From contig JAPSFT010000030.1 of NCBI GenBank assembly GCA_035063765.1, positions 1 through 41,923 of the forward strand: DNA of 41,923 nt, given 5' to 3'. Source of the DNA: Deltaproteobacteria bacterium. Lineage in GTDB: Bacteria; Myxococcota_A; UBA9160; PR03. Shown in pieces: positions 15,114-24,687 of this stretch; the first letter of the stretch is position 1; every line of letters starts with the position of its first letter. A program made the position numbers and the translations under genes. The notes below the pieces were generated by a model. The model was not told the DNA's origin, searched no databases, and saw only the letters and a list, made by a program, of their open reading frames with translations.

Positions 15114-15818
15114 TCACGGGATCCAGCCCTGCTCCCGGAACTTCGGCTCGAGCTGCTCGGCGATCACCTTTGCCGTCTGCCGCCCCCGGCCCGCGATCGT
15201 GCTGCGGCCGCTCGCCTCGCCCTCCACCTTGACCGCGCTCGACACGATCAGGCCGATCGGGTTCGCCGTCGCGATGGCGACGGCCGCCGGGACGGCGGCG
15301 CCGGGGCCCTTGGCGCCACCGGTCGCCACCGAGGCGGAGCCGAGCTTGCGCAGGCCCTCGGGCGTCATCTCGAAGCCCTCCACGACCGTGGTGAGCTTGG
15401 AGGCGCCGGCCCCGAAGCCGACCACCATGCGCTCGGCGGCGCTGCCCTCGTGGATCGACGTGAAGTACCCGTGGATCACGATGTCGTCGATCCGCGGCGT
15501 CGTGCCCGGCACCGGGACGGCGGCCGGCAGGCCCATGCGCTGGATCTCGTCGGCCAGGGCGCTCGCCACCTCGGCGCCCAGCTCGCGGCCCTCGGCCAGC
15601 TCGTCGGCGCTCATCGGCGCCGCGTCGACCCGGCCGGCCGCTGCCGACGCGCCCGGGACGTCCGCGGGCGTGACCCCGAACGGGTACACCCAGATGGTGT
15701 CGGGCCGGGGGAGCCGGCCGCTCACCTGGCTCTCGCGGTCGCTCACCTGGCTCGAGGCGCAGGCGACCGCGAGCGCCAGGGCGAGGTAGATCCCGGCAAG
15801 GGTTCGTGCGGCGTTCAT
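15114..15818 (-). CDS. DUF4410 lipoprotein
   Basis: 234 residues from ATG 15818. The signal ends in the lipobox ALAVAC (Cys about residue 19), so it is probably a lipoprotein. RPDTIWVYPFGVTPADVPG near the start and LADEIQRMGLPAAVP match DUF4410 proteins, which share a fold idea with secretin-associated or LptE-like lipoproteins. IDDIVIHGYFTSIHEGSAAE and VVGFGAGASKL are further family segments, and a Gly/Ala-rich hydrophobic stretch (about 175-200) resembles a glycine zipper. It starts a run of exported proteins on this strand and faces the AraC gene across 232 bases. Confidence 0.82.
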   Translation of the reverse strand: MNAARTLAGIYLALALAVACASSQVSDRESQVSGRLPRPDTIWVYPFGVTPADVPGASAAAGRVDAAPMSADELAEGRELGAEVASALADEIQRMGLPAAVPVPGTTPRIDDIVIHGYFTSIHEGSAAERMVVGFGAGASKLTTVVEGFEMTPEGLRKLGSASVATGGAKGPGAAVPAAVAIATANPIGLIVSSAVKVEGEASGRSTIAGRGRQTAKVIAEQLEPKFREQGWIP

Positions 15819-15890
15819 CGTCGGCCTCCCGGTCGGGGTCGGCGCTCGGCACCCCCGACCGGCCACGATGTAGCCCGCCGCCGCGCGTCC

Positions 15891-15957
15891 ACCTGTCATC
15901 ACGCGCCAGCCGGCCGAGGCCGGTCGATGTTGCGTCTTCACCCCAGGGACCTGTCAT
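15891..15957. repeat. Pair of ACCTGTCAT direct repeats between DUF4410 and araC-like genes
   Basis: ACCTGTCAT occurs at 15891-15899 and 15949-15957, 58 bases apart in the same orientation, inside the 232-base divergent intergenic region. Regulators of the AraC family usually bind direct repeats, so these could be half-sites for the neighbouring regulator. The spacing is larger than usual, and nine bases twice in 230 is modest evidence. Confidence 0.3.
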
Positions 15958-16050
15958 GGGGTTCGGGTCGTCCGGGAGGCGACACGACTTGGCCTGGAGC
16001 GTATCCTGCTCCGGACTGGGGCCGAGAGGCAGGAGCGGCGGCGCGAGACG

Positions 16051-17052
16051 ATGCAGGCGATCCCCCTGGTCCGTGCGAGCAGCCTGCGCCCGTTCTTCGA
16101 GTTCGTGACGAACGGCGGGGGCCAGCTCCACGGGCTGCGCGATCGGATCGGCCCGGTCTTCCGCGAGGCCGGCGGGCTCGTCCCGGTCGCCTACGGCGGC
16201 CTGCTGATCGAGGAGGCGGCCCGCGCGACCGGGCTCGACGATCTCGGGCTGCGGATCGGCCGCTCCGTGGTCATCGACGGCTTCGGCGAATGGGGCGCGT
16301 TGATCGCGCGCTCGGCGACGGTCGGCGCCTTCCTGCAGGCGGCGCTGGCGAGCTACCGGACCTTCAACACCGGCTATCGCCTGTGGGTCGCGGCGCGGGG
16401 CGACGAGGCGTGGCTGCACCTCGCCTACTGCAGGGCGCTGCGGGCCGGGCGCGCCCACGTGCTCGACTACAGCCTCCTTACCTGGCTCGCCGCCTTCCGG
16501 GCGATGCTCGGGCCCACCTGGAGGCCCCGCGAGATCCACCTCGAAGGCGAGCCGCCGCGGCACGCCGGGGAGATCGCGGCCCTGGCGACGCAGCGTCTCC
16601 GCTACCGCCAGCCGACGATGGCGCTCGGGTTCCCGCGCGCCACGCTCGCCCGGCGCGTCGAAGGGGTGCGGCCGGTCCCTGCGCCGGCGGCCGGCGAGCC
16701 CGCGCCGCCGGCCGACTTCGTGGGCTCCGTGCACCGGACGGTGTCGGCCCTGCTCCAGCTCGGGGCGGCGGAGCTGCACGTTGCCGCGGAGGCTGCCGGC
16801 ATGAGCGAGCGCTCCTTCCAGCGCCGGCTCGGTGCGCAGGGGCTGACCTTCAGCGACGTCCTCGAGGCGGCCCGCTTCGAGGCCGCGCGCCGGATGCTGG
16901 CCGACCCCGCCGTGAGGGTGATCGACGTCTCCACCGAGCTCGGCTACAGCGACTCGGCGAACTTCACGCGCGCCTTCCGGCGCTGGACCGGCGTCCCGCC
17001 CCGGACCTTCCGGCGCACGGCCGCTCGCGCGCCCGCCCCCGCGAGCGGCTGA
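16051..17052 (+). CDS. AraC-family transcriptional regulator with Arabinose_bd-type N-terminus
   Basis: 333 residues. Residues about 15-200 form the N-terminal ligand-sensing domain seen in OruR/FeaR-like members (FREAGGLVPVAYGGLLIEEA, LGLRIGRSVVIDGFGEWG). The C-terminal pair of helix-turn-helix units carries AAEAAGMSERSFQRRLGAQG (about 247-266) and IDVSTELGYSDSANFTRAF followed by RRWTGVPPRTFRR. These regulators respond to small organic ligands and usually activate adjacent genes. It sits between DUF4410 (divergent) and the Pqi operon (convergent, with 4 bases between stops), so the divergent exported-protein genes are the nearest candidate targets; this is inference. Confidence 0.92.
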   Translation: MQAIPLVRASSLRPFFEFVTNGGGQLHGLRDRIGPVFREAGGLVPVAYGGLLIEEAARATGLDDLGLRIGRSVVIDGFGEWGALIARSATVGAFLQAALASYRTFNTGYRLWVAARGDEAWLHLAYCRALRAGRAHVLDYSLLTWLAAFRAMLGPTWRPREIHLEGEPPRHAGEIAALATQRLRYRQPTMALGFPRATLARRVEGVRPVPAPAAGEPAPPADFVGSVHRTVSALLQLGAAELHVAAEAAGMSERSFQRRLGAQGLTFSDVLEAARFEAARRMLADPAVRVIDVSTELGYSDSANFTRAFRRWTGVPPRTFRRTAARAPAPASG

Positions 17053-17056
17053 GTTC

Positions 17057-17653
17057 TCAGCGGGCGCCCGGCAGCGTCGCGATCCCGCCGGCGATCTCAC
17101 CGGCCAGGCGCGAGAGCGCGCTGGCGTGCGCCGACACGAGGCCCGGGTAGCCCGGCGCCGCCACCGGCTCCTCGACGCGCGACTCCTCGGTGAGCAGCGC
17201 CCGCCCGTCGCCTCCGGCGACGAGCCAGCGCGCGCGCAGGGTGACGCTCTCGCCGGGCGCGCCCTCGAAGGCGAGCACGTCGACGAGCACCCGGTAGTCG
17301 ACGCGGAAGCGCGGCTCGCTCGGGTAGAGGGCCACGCGCGAGGTGCCGAGCCGCCGGCCGAGCTCGTCGGCGAGCACGCGCGAGAAGTCGTCGCGCAGCG
17401 AGCCGGCCCAGCGCTGGTCGTTGGCGAAGACGAGCTCCTGCGCGCCGTCACGGGTCGCGATCTCGGGCCGCTCGAGGTAGCGCGGGAACCCGTTGGGGCC
17501 GACCGCGAGGCCCAGCTCGGATCGCGCGGCGGGCACGGGACCCGCCTCGCCCGCCGCCAGCCGGTAGTACTGCGGCCCGGGGCCGCGCGCGCAGGCGGCG
17601 AGCAGGGCCGCGCCGGCGAGCACGGCGGCGAAGCAGGGGGATCGCCGTCGCAT
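17057..17653 (-). CDS. pqiC: PqiC-family membrane-integrity lipoprotein (ABC-type transport auxiliary)
   Basis: 198 residues. The signal ends in the lipobox LAACARG (Cys about 21), followed by GPQYYRLAAGE, the usual opening of DUF330/PqiC proteins. VDYRVLVDVLAFEGAPGESV and VTLRARWLVAGGDGRALLTE match the beta-sheet core. PqiC anchors the PqiB tube to the outer membrane in other bacteria. The ATG shares one base with the stop of pqiB (TGATG), and it is last in the operon. Assignment rests on both sequence and position. Confidence 0.88.
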   Translation of the reverse strand: MRRRSPCFAAVLAGAALLAACARGPGPQYYRLAAGEAGPVPAARSELGLAVGPNGFPRYLERPEIATRDGAQELVFANDQRWAGSLRDDFSRVLADELGRRLGTSRVALYPSEPRFRVDYRVLVDVLAFEGAPGESVTLRARWLVAGGDGRALLTEESRVEEPVAAPGYPGLVSAHASALSRLAGEIAGGIATLPGAR

Positions 17654-19191
17654 CACTCCCTCCCCTTCCCGAAGAGCAGCGAGTTCGGATCGCGCTCGAT
17701 CTGGTCGGCCGCGAGGCCGAGCGAGCGCGACGCCTCGGTCAGCTCGACGAGCGCGCGGCGCAGCTCCTGGTTCACCGCCGAGTCGGGCCCGACCAGCGCC
17801 TGGGTCGAGGCCATCGTCCGTTCGGCCTGGCCGAGGGCGGCGTGCGCGGCAGCCAGCGCCCCGCGCAGATCCGCGCCGATCTGGTCGAAGGGGATCTTCT
17901 CGAGCCGCTTCACGAGCTGGGTCAGGCTGTCGGTGATCTCCTCGAGCTGCGTCGGGACGGTCGGGAGCTCGGGATAGGGCTCCTGCCAGACGATCGCGGC
18001 CGGCGGCGCGTCCGGGTGCGTGTCGAGCGACACCACGAGCTGACCCGTCAGGAGGTTCCCGCGCCCGAGCTGTGCGCGCAGCCCGCGCGCGACGAGCGCG
18101 TCCATCGCCGCGTGGCGCTGCTCGGGCGCCGGCAGGTGGCCGATGCGCTCCGGCTCGATCTCGATCACGACCGGGATCCGGAAGCCCTGCCCCGACGGGT
18201 CGATCTCCAGCCGGACGTCCACCACCTGGCCGATCCGGATCCCGCGGAACTCGACCGGCGAGCCGGGCACCAGACCCCGCACCGACTGGTGGAAGTAGAG
18301 CACGTAGCGGGTCCGGACCGTGTACATCCGCTCGCGCGTCGCCGCGCGGTTCTCGTAGAGCGGGAACACCGTCTCCGCAGCGGCAGGCTCGGAGCCGCCG
18401 TCCGCCGGCGTGTCGAAGGCGATGCCGCCGATCAGCAGGCTCATGACCGAGTCGGTGTCGATGCGCACGCCGTCGGCACCGACCGACACGTCGAGGCCGC
18501 TGGCGTTCCAGAACTGCGTACCGCTGCGGACGCGCTCGTCCCAGGGCGCCCGCACGAACACCCGGACCGTCACGAACTCGCCGCTCGGGTCGAGCTCGGA
18601 GGCCACGACCTCGCCGACCTGGACCCGGCGGAAGTAGACCGGCGAGCCGACGTCCACGGAGCCGGCGCGATAGGAATGCAGGACGAAGGAGCGGCCCGGC
18701 TCGTCGGAGGTGACCACCGGCGGCACGTCGAGCGCCTGGAAGGTGCGGGCCGGGGGTCCCTCGAGCACCGGGTCCATGCCGACGTAGGCGCCCGAGAAGA
18801 GCGTGCCGAGCCCCGACACCTGGCCGCCCGAGACGCGCGCCTTCACGACCCAGAAGCGCGTCCCCTCGCGCAGGTAGCGCTCCGCGCCGTGCACCATGCG
18901 CGCGCGCACGGTCACCCGCCCGAGGTCCTCGGCGAGCGCCACCTCCTCGACGAGCCCCACCTCGACGTTCTTGTAGCGGACCTTGGTCTTGCCGGCCTCG
19001 AGTCCCTCGGCGCTCGCGAGCGTGATCGTGATCGCGGGCCCGCGTTCGGCGAAGGTGCGCCAGGCGACGAAGGCGCCCACCAGTGCCGCCACCAGCGGGA
19101 TCAGCCACACGATCGAGGGACGCCGCCGCGTGTCGACCACGGCCTCCGCCGCGCCCTCGAAGCCGCCTTCCCGGGGTTCGCGCTCGCTCAT
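17653..19191 (-). CDS. pqiB: PqiB-family MCE-domain lipid transport protein
   Basis: 512 residues, close to the E. coli PqiB length. One transmembrane helix (about 29-48, IVWLIPLVAALVGAFVAW) is followed by three MCE domains: ITITLASAEGLEAGKTKVRY (about 54-73), a second with AGSVDVGSPVYFRRVQVGEV (about 170-190), and a third with VRGLVPGSPVEFRGIRIGQV (about 292-312). The C-terminal helical part (about 400-512) would form the needle that spans the periplasm. PqiB carries lipids between the membranes. It overlaps the second pqiA gene by four bases (ATGA) and abuts pqiC. Confidence 0.93.
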   Translation of the reverse strand: MSEREPREGGFEGAAEAVVDTRRRPSIVWLIPLVAALVGAFVAWRTFAERGPAITITLASAEGLEAGKTKVRYKNVEVGLVEEVALAEDLGRVTVRARMVHGAERYLREGTRFWVVKARVSGGQVSGLGTLFSGAYVGMDPVLEGPPARTFQALDVPPVVTSDEPGRSFVLHSYRAGSVDVGSPVYFRRVQVGEVVASELDPSGEFVTVRVFVRAPWDERVRSGTQFWNASGLDVSVGADGVRIDTDSVMSLLIGGIAFDTPADGGSEPAAAETVFPLYENRAATRERMYTVRTRYVLYFHQSVRGLVPGSPVEFRGIRIGQVVDVRLEIDPSGQGFRIPVVIEIEPERIGHLPAPEQRHAAMDALVARGLRAQLGRGNLLTGQLVVSLDTHPDAPPAAIVWQEPYPELPTVPTQLEEITDSLTQLVKRLEKIPFDQIGADLRGALAAAHAALGQAERTMASTQALVGPDSAVNQELRRALVELTEASRSLGLAADQIERDPNSLLFGKGRE

Positions 19192-19823
19192 GCCTCGGCC
19201 TCCTCGCAGCCGTCCCAGATCAGGCGCGGGTCGAAGGACTCGGCGGCGATCATGGTCAACACGACCACCGCTCCGAAGAACACCGCGCCCGAACGCGCCT
19301 CGATGGTGGCCAGCGCGCCGAGCCGCACCAGCGCGACCAGGATCGTGACCACGAAGATGTCCACCATCGACCAGCGGCCGATCGCCTCGGTGACGCGATA
19401 GAGCCGGGTCCGCTCGGCCGGCCGCCAGCGCGAGCGGCGCCGCACCGAGACCAGCAGGAACACCAGGATCACGAGCTTCAGGATGGGGACGAAGATGCTC
19501 GCCACGAAGACCACCAGCGCCAGCGGCCACATCCCGTGGTGCAGGAGGTAGACCACGCCGCTCATGATCGTGTCGGACTGCGCCTTGCCGAGCGAGGTGA
19601 CGGTCATGATCGGGAGCAGGTTCGCGGGCAGGTAGCAGAGGGCGGCGGCGATCACGAGCGCCCAGGTGCGCTCGAGGCTACCCGGCTTGCGCGCGTGGAG
19701 GGGAGCGCCGCAGCGCGGGCAGCGCGCAGCGTGGGCGGCGCCCGCCGGCACCCGGCACAGGAGCCGGCAGTCGTGGCAGGTCCAGCACGAGGCGGCCCGG
19801 CCCGTGCGCGGCGCGCCGCTCAC
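19188..19823 (-). CDS. PqiA-family membrane protein, second domain as separate subunit
   Basis: 211 residues from GTG 19823, which overlaps the preceding pqiA stop (GTGA). It opens with a zinc-ribbon-like pair (CWTCHDCRLLCRV and ARCPRCGAPLH), then four predicted membrane helices (about 55-75, 97-120, 142-165 and 173-195). The segment GVVYLLHHGMWPLALVVFVA and the motif GRWSMVDIFVVTILVAL are typical of PqiA. In E. coli one PqiA carries two such domains; here they are two genes. It feeds the PqiB tube. The ribosome site before the GTG is weak, fitting coupling. Confidence 0.9.
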   Translation of the reverse strand: MSGAPRTGRAASCWTCHDCRLLCRVPAGAAHAARCPRCGAPLHARKPGSLERTWALVIAAALCYLPANLLPIMTVTSLGKAQSDTIMSGVVYLLHHGMWPLALVVFVASIFVPILKLVILVFLLVSVRRRSRWRPAERTRLYRVTEAIGRWSMVDIFVVTILVALVRLGALATIEARSGAVFFGAVVVLTMIAAESFDPRLIWDGCEEAEA

Positions 19824-20476
19824 GAGCGCACCCCGAGCCGCTCCCAGACCTCCTGCGGGTCGAGCGAGGACATCGCCCCCGCCAGCACCACGATCAGCAG
19901 CGCAAACGCCCACAGCGAGAGCCCCGGCACCACCTCGGCCATGCCCGCGAGCTTGGTGACGGCCACCAGGATCCCGACCAGGAACACCTCCATCATGCTC
20001 CACGGCTGGACGTGCCGCAGCAGCCGGAAGGCGCGCGCCATCTGCCACGGCACGCGTCCGGCGTGGACCGGGAGCAGCACGTAGAGCAGGAGCGAGATCT
20101 GGAGCAGCGGCGCCAGCACGGAGGTGGCGAGGACGAGCGCCGCGATCTCGGGCATGTCCTGGCGCCAGAGGTCGAGGACGCCGGTCACGAGCGTGGTCTG
20201 GGTGACCTGCCCCTTCATGTCGAAGGACAGGAACGGGAACGCGTTGGCGACCGCGAAGAGCACGGCGGCCGCGAGCGCGAGCGCCACCGTGCGCTCGATG
20301 CCGTTGCGCCGCCGGCGGCGCAGCAGGCCGCCGCAGCGCCGGCAGCGCGCGGTCGCCCCTTCGGCGATCACCCCCAGGTGGTGCAGGAGATCGCAATCGT
20401 GGCAGGCGACCAGCACGGCCCGGACGCTACCGGATCGCGACGCCCCGGACAGCGGCGCGCCCGCCCGGGGTGACAC
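19820..20476 (-). CDS. PqiA-family membrane protein, first domain as separate subunit
   Basis: 218 residues at most. CHDCDLLHHLGVIAEGATAR then CRRCGGLL gives the zinc-ribbon-like start; LPVHAGRVPWQMARAFRL and RHVQPWSMMEVFLVGILVAV are PqiA hallmarks, with four membrane helices. GTG 20476 has no clear ribosome site; a later GTG before LVACHDC (about 57 bases in) would also fit the family start. It is the first gene of the four-gene Pqi operon and lies 123 bases from the divergent acyltransferase gene. Confidence 0.88.
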   Translation of the reverse strand: MSPRAGAPLSGASRSGSVRAVLVACHDCDLLHHLGVIAEGATARCRRCGGLLRRRRRNGIERTVALALAAAVLFAVANAFPFLSFDMKGQVTQTTLVTGVLDLWRQDMPEIAALVLATSVLAPLLQISLLLYVLLPVHAGRVPWQMARAFRLLRHVQPWSMMEVFLVGILVAVTKLAGMAEVVPGLSLWAFALLIVVLAGAMSSLDPQEVWERLGVRS

Positions 20477-20599
20477 AAGCCGACGGACCGGGCGGGCTGC
20501 CCCAGGTCCCGTCGCCGGCCGCCCGCAGCGGTGCCGGCGGCACCTGCTCTACGCTTGCCCCGGCATGCGGACCCGCCTCCTCCACCGCACCCGCCGCGG

Positions 20600-22024
20600 A
20601 TGACGGCGCCGTCCGCGATCCCGGTCCACCCCGAGGCCGACCGGCTCTACCGCTTCGCGCGGGTGCTGATCGCGCTCGCGATGCGGGCGTTCTTCCGGCG
20701 CACGACCCTGCGCGGGGCCGAACACGTACCGGAGACGGGCCCGCTGATCCTCGCGGCGAACCACCCGAGCAGCATCGTCGACGCCTTCTCGATCGGCCTC
20801 GCCACACGCCGCAAGGTGCACTTCCTGGCGCGCTCCACGATGTTCGACTCGCCCTGGCGGGCGCGCCTGCTCTCGCGGCTCGGGGTGATCCCGATCCACC
20901 GCAAGCTCGACGCTGCCGAGCGCATGGGCGGCAACCCCGAGATCTTCCGCCACTGCCATGCACTGCTCGAAGCCGGCGGCGTGATCGGGATCTTTCCCGA
21001 GGGCATCAGCCACGTCGACCCGCAGGTGAAGGAGATGCGCACCGGCGCGATCCGGATCGGCCTCGAGGCGGAGGCGCGGCGCGGCTTCGCGCTCGGCGTG
21101 CGCGTCGTCCCGATCGGGCTCAACTTCGCGCGCCCGGACGTGCGCCACCGCGGCGAGCTCACGCTCCGGGTGGGCGCGCCGATCCCCCTCGCCCGCCATG
21201 CCGCCGCCTACCGCGCCGACCCGGCCGCCACGGTGGCCTCGCTCACGGCCGAGCTGCGCGAGCGCATCGAGGCGCTGGTGGTCCACCTCGACGACCTCGG
21301 GAAGGCGCCGATCGTGAAGGCGGCCAACGAGCTCTTCGGCCCGGACTTCGTCGCCGACCCGCTCGTGCTGCCCGAGATCGGCGACGAGGCCACGCGCCGG
21401 ATCGAGGTCGAGCAGGGCATCGCCGACGCGATCGAGTACTACTCGCGCTTCCAGCCCGCCTGGGCGCAGGGCCTCGAGCTGCGCATCGGCGCCTACCTGG
21501 CCGCGCGCGAGCGGGTGCGCGTCACCGAGGACGGGCTGCGCCGCCGGGTGGGCGCGCTGCCGCTCCTGCGCGACACGCTGCCGGCCGCCGTGATCGGCGT
21601 CCTCGGCGCGCCGCTCGCGGGCTTCGGCTGGCTGCTGAACGCGCTGCCCCGCCGCGTCACCGGCTGGATCGCGAAGCGCGTGATCCGCGAGCCGAGCCAG
21701 CTCGCCACCTACGAGCTGTGGATCGGACTCCAGGCCTTCGCCGTGGTCTACGCCGCGGGCGTGCTGCTGCTCCGGCAGGTCACGAGCTTCGGGCGGCTCG
21801 AGCTGGCGCTCGCGGTGCTGCTGTTCCCGCTCGTCGGCTACCTCTCGAGCCGCTACTTCGCCCTCATGGCGCACTACGCCGAGAGCCTGCGCCTCACCTC
21901 GCTCCAGGCGCTGCGCCGCGGCCGCCTCGAGCAGATCCGCTTCTGGCGCCAGCAGCTCGCCCGCGACCAGGACAAGATGCGCCGCTTCCTGCTCGGCGAC
22001 CGCGAGGCCGGGAGCGAGGACTGA
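20600..22024 (+). CDS. PlsC-like membrane acyltransferase with C-terminal membrane domain
   Basis: 474 residues from ATG 20600 (weak ribosome site, start uncertain). The acyltransferase motifs are NHPSSIVDAF (about 53-62) with an H-x5-D spacing, as seen in Sct1/Gpt2-like glycerol-3-phosphate acyltransferases rather than the usual H-x4-D. IPIHRKLDAAERMGGN (motif II) and IFPEGISHVDPQ (motif III, about 132-143) follow. The last 150 residues have hydrophobic helices (LPAAVIGVLGAPLAGFGWLL and a later pair) and a basic tail. The likely role is acylating a glycerol-phosphate or lysophospholipid at the inner membrane. Confidence 0.85.
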   Translation: MTAPSAIPVHPEADRLYRFARVLIALAMRAFFRRTTLRGAEHVPETGPLILAANHPSSIVDAFSIGLATRRKVHFLARSTMFDSPWRARLLSRLGVIPIHRKLDAAERMGGNPEIFRHCHALLEAGGVIGIFPEGISHVDPQVKEMRTGAIRIGLEAEARRGFALGVRVVPIGLNFARPDVRHRGELTLRVGAPIPLARHAAAYRADPAATVASLTAELRERIEALVVHLDDLGKAPIVKAANELFGPDFVADPLVLPEIGDEATRRIEVEQGIADAIEYYSRFQPAWAQGLELRIGAYLAARERVRVTEDGLRRRVGALPLLRDTLPAAVIGVLGAPLAGFGWLLNALPRRVTGWIAKRVIREPSQLATYELWIGLQAFAVVYAAGVLLLRQVTSFGRLELALAVLLFPLVGYLSSRYFALMAHYAESLRLTSLQALRRGRLEQIRFWRQQLARDQDKMRRFLLGDREAGSED

Positions 22025-22096
22025 CCGGCAGCCGGGCGCTCGCCCGCTGCCCCGATCCGCGCGAAGCTCGCGGCGCGAGCGCGCCCCGGAGGACCC

Positions 22097-22784
22097 ATGC
22101 ACCCGCCCGACTCGCCCCGCTCCGGCCCGGACCGCCGACCCGACTTCCTCCCGGCCGCCGGCGCCGACTGGCTGCTGCCGCTCTACGACCCGCTCACCCG
22201 CCTGTTCGGCACGCAGCGCCAGCGCGAGCGGCTGCTCGACGCCGCGGCGATCCGCGCGGGTGACCGCGTGCTCGACCTCGGCTGCGGCACCGGCGCGCTG
22301 TCGCTCCAGCTCTGGCGGCGCCAGCGCGACGCCCACGTGACCGGGCTCGACCCGGATCCGAAGGCGCTGGCACGCGCCCGGACGAAGGCCGCGCGCGAGG
22401 GCGCGGCGATCGAGTGGCGGCAGGGCTTCGGGGACGCGCTTCCCTTCCCCGACGCCTGCTTCGAGCGCGTCCTCTCCTCGCTGATGTTCCACCATCTGCC
22501 GCACGAGGGACGCCGATCCACCCTCGCCGGGATCGCGCGCGTCCTCGTCCCCGGCGGCCGGCTCCTCGTGCTCGACTTCGGGCCGGCCCAGGGCGCGCTC
22601 ACCCACCTGCTCCTGCGCGCCTCCCACCGCGGCGACCGGCTCGCGGACAACCTCGAGGGGCGCATCCCCGCGCTGATGGCGGAGGCAGGCCTCGCGGAGC
22701 CGCACGAGCGCGCGCGGATGGGCTCCCCCTTCGGGAGCCTGTCGATCTGGGAGGCGTCCCGGGCCCGGGACGGGCGGAGCGATC

Positions 22785-22795
<11 letters not shown>
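22097..22795 (+). CDS. Class I SAM-dependent methyltransferase (UbiE/Methyltransf_11-like)
   Basis: 232 residues with ATG at 22097; GGAGGA lies just upstream. Motif I is VLDLGCGTGALSLQL (about 58-72), followed by the acidic loop VTGLDPDPKALARAR and the motif RQGFGDALPFPDACFERVLS (about 113-132). FHHLPHEGRRSTLAGIARVL then VPGGRLLVLDFGP is standard for methyltransferases acting on small molecules or quinones. The substrate is not known. Its last 11 bases overlap the end of the convergent HupE gene. Confidence 0.9.
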
Positions 22796-23791
<996 letters not shown>

Positions 23792-23795
<4 letters not shown>

Positions 23796-24679
23796 CGCCC
23801 GCCCGCGCCGGCGGCCACCAGGGGCGCGGGCGTGAGGTCGTCGGGAAGGACGATCTGGTAGCGCGCCTTCATCGTCTCGTAGGCCTGGCGTTCGAAGGCG
23901 TCGCGCTGCTCCTCGACCCACGCCGTCTCGACCGCCTCCGCGACCTCCGCGAAGTCGGGCACCCGCGCCGGCTCGAGCGACTCGAGGAAGACCAGGTGCC
24001 AGCCGAAGCCCGACTCGATCGGGCCCCGCCAGGCGCCGGGCTCCTGCCCGAAGAGCGCCTCGGCGAAGCCCGGACCGAAGTCCTTCGCGATCTGGTCCGG
24101 CGTGCGCTCCGGGTAGTAGCGCTGGAGCACGAAGGGGTCACCGAGCGACGTGGCGTCCGCCGGGTCCACGCTCCCGCCCGCGAGCTGGACGAGGGCCTCC
24201 TCGGCGCCCGCGCGCGCCCCCGCGCCGCGGCGGTCGGGCGAGAAGTAGAGCTGGCGGAAGCTCGCCCGCGGCGGCAGCGTGAAGCGCGCGGCGTGCTCGG
24301 CGAACCAGGCCTCGAGCTCGGCGCGCGTGGGCTCGCGCAGGTCCGAGAGGTCGTCGGCGAGGAACGCCATCTTCTGGACCATGCGGCGCTTCACGATGGT
24401 GTCGCCCTGGTCGAGCCCGAGGGCCAGCGCTTCCCGGTACAGGACCTCGTCGTGGACCCAGTGCTCGACCAGGCTCCGCATCTCGCCGGGCGTCGGCGGC
24501 GGCCGTCCCTGCGCGAGCCACGTGAGGCTCATCTGGCGCAGGTCGTCCTGCGTCACGACGATGCGGTCCTCCGCCTCGCCGCCCTCCGGCGCCGGGTGCA
24601 GCACGCGATAGGCGCCGAACAGCAGCCCCCCGACCAGCAGGAAGTGGAGCAGCGGCTCGCGCCCGAGACGCCCGAGCAT
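23792..24679 (-). CDS. Membrane-anchored parvulin-type peptidyl-prolyl isomerase
   Basis: 295 residues from ATG 24679. One N-terminal membrane helix (PLLHFLLVGGLLFGAYRVL, about 8-26) holds a periplasmic chaperone-like part. A SurA-like helical region (about 35-120; DEVLYREALALGLDQGDTIV) is followed by a rotamase domain in which FRQLYFSPDRRG, RYYPERTPDQIAKDFGPGF and GPIESGFGWHLVFLES are recognisable. It likely assists folding of exported proteins. It follows the DUF3604 gene by 8 bases and overlaps HupE by four, so the three form one operon. Confidence 0.88.
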
Positions 24680-24687
24680 CGACGGCC

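Noticed and set aside
23866-23876. CGTCTCGTA inside the isomerase gene as another copy of the operator
   Set aside because: Only the right half (about nine bases) matches; the left TACG end is missing and it lies within coding sequence.
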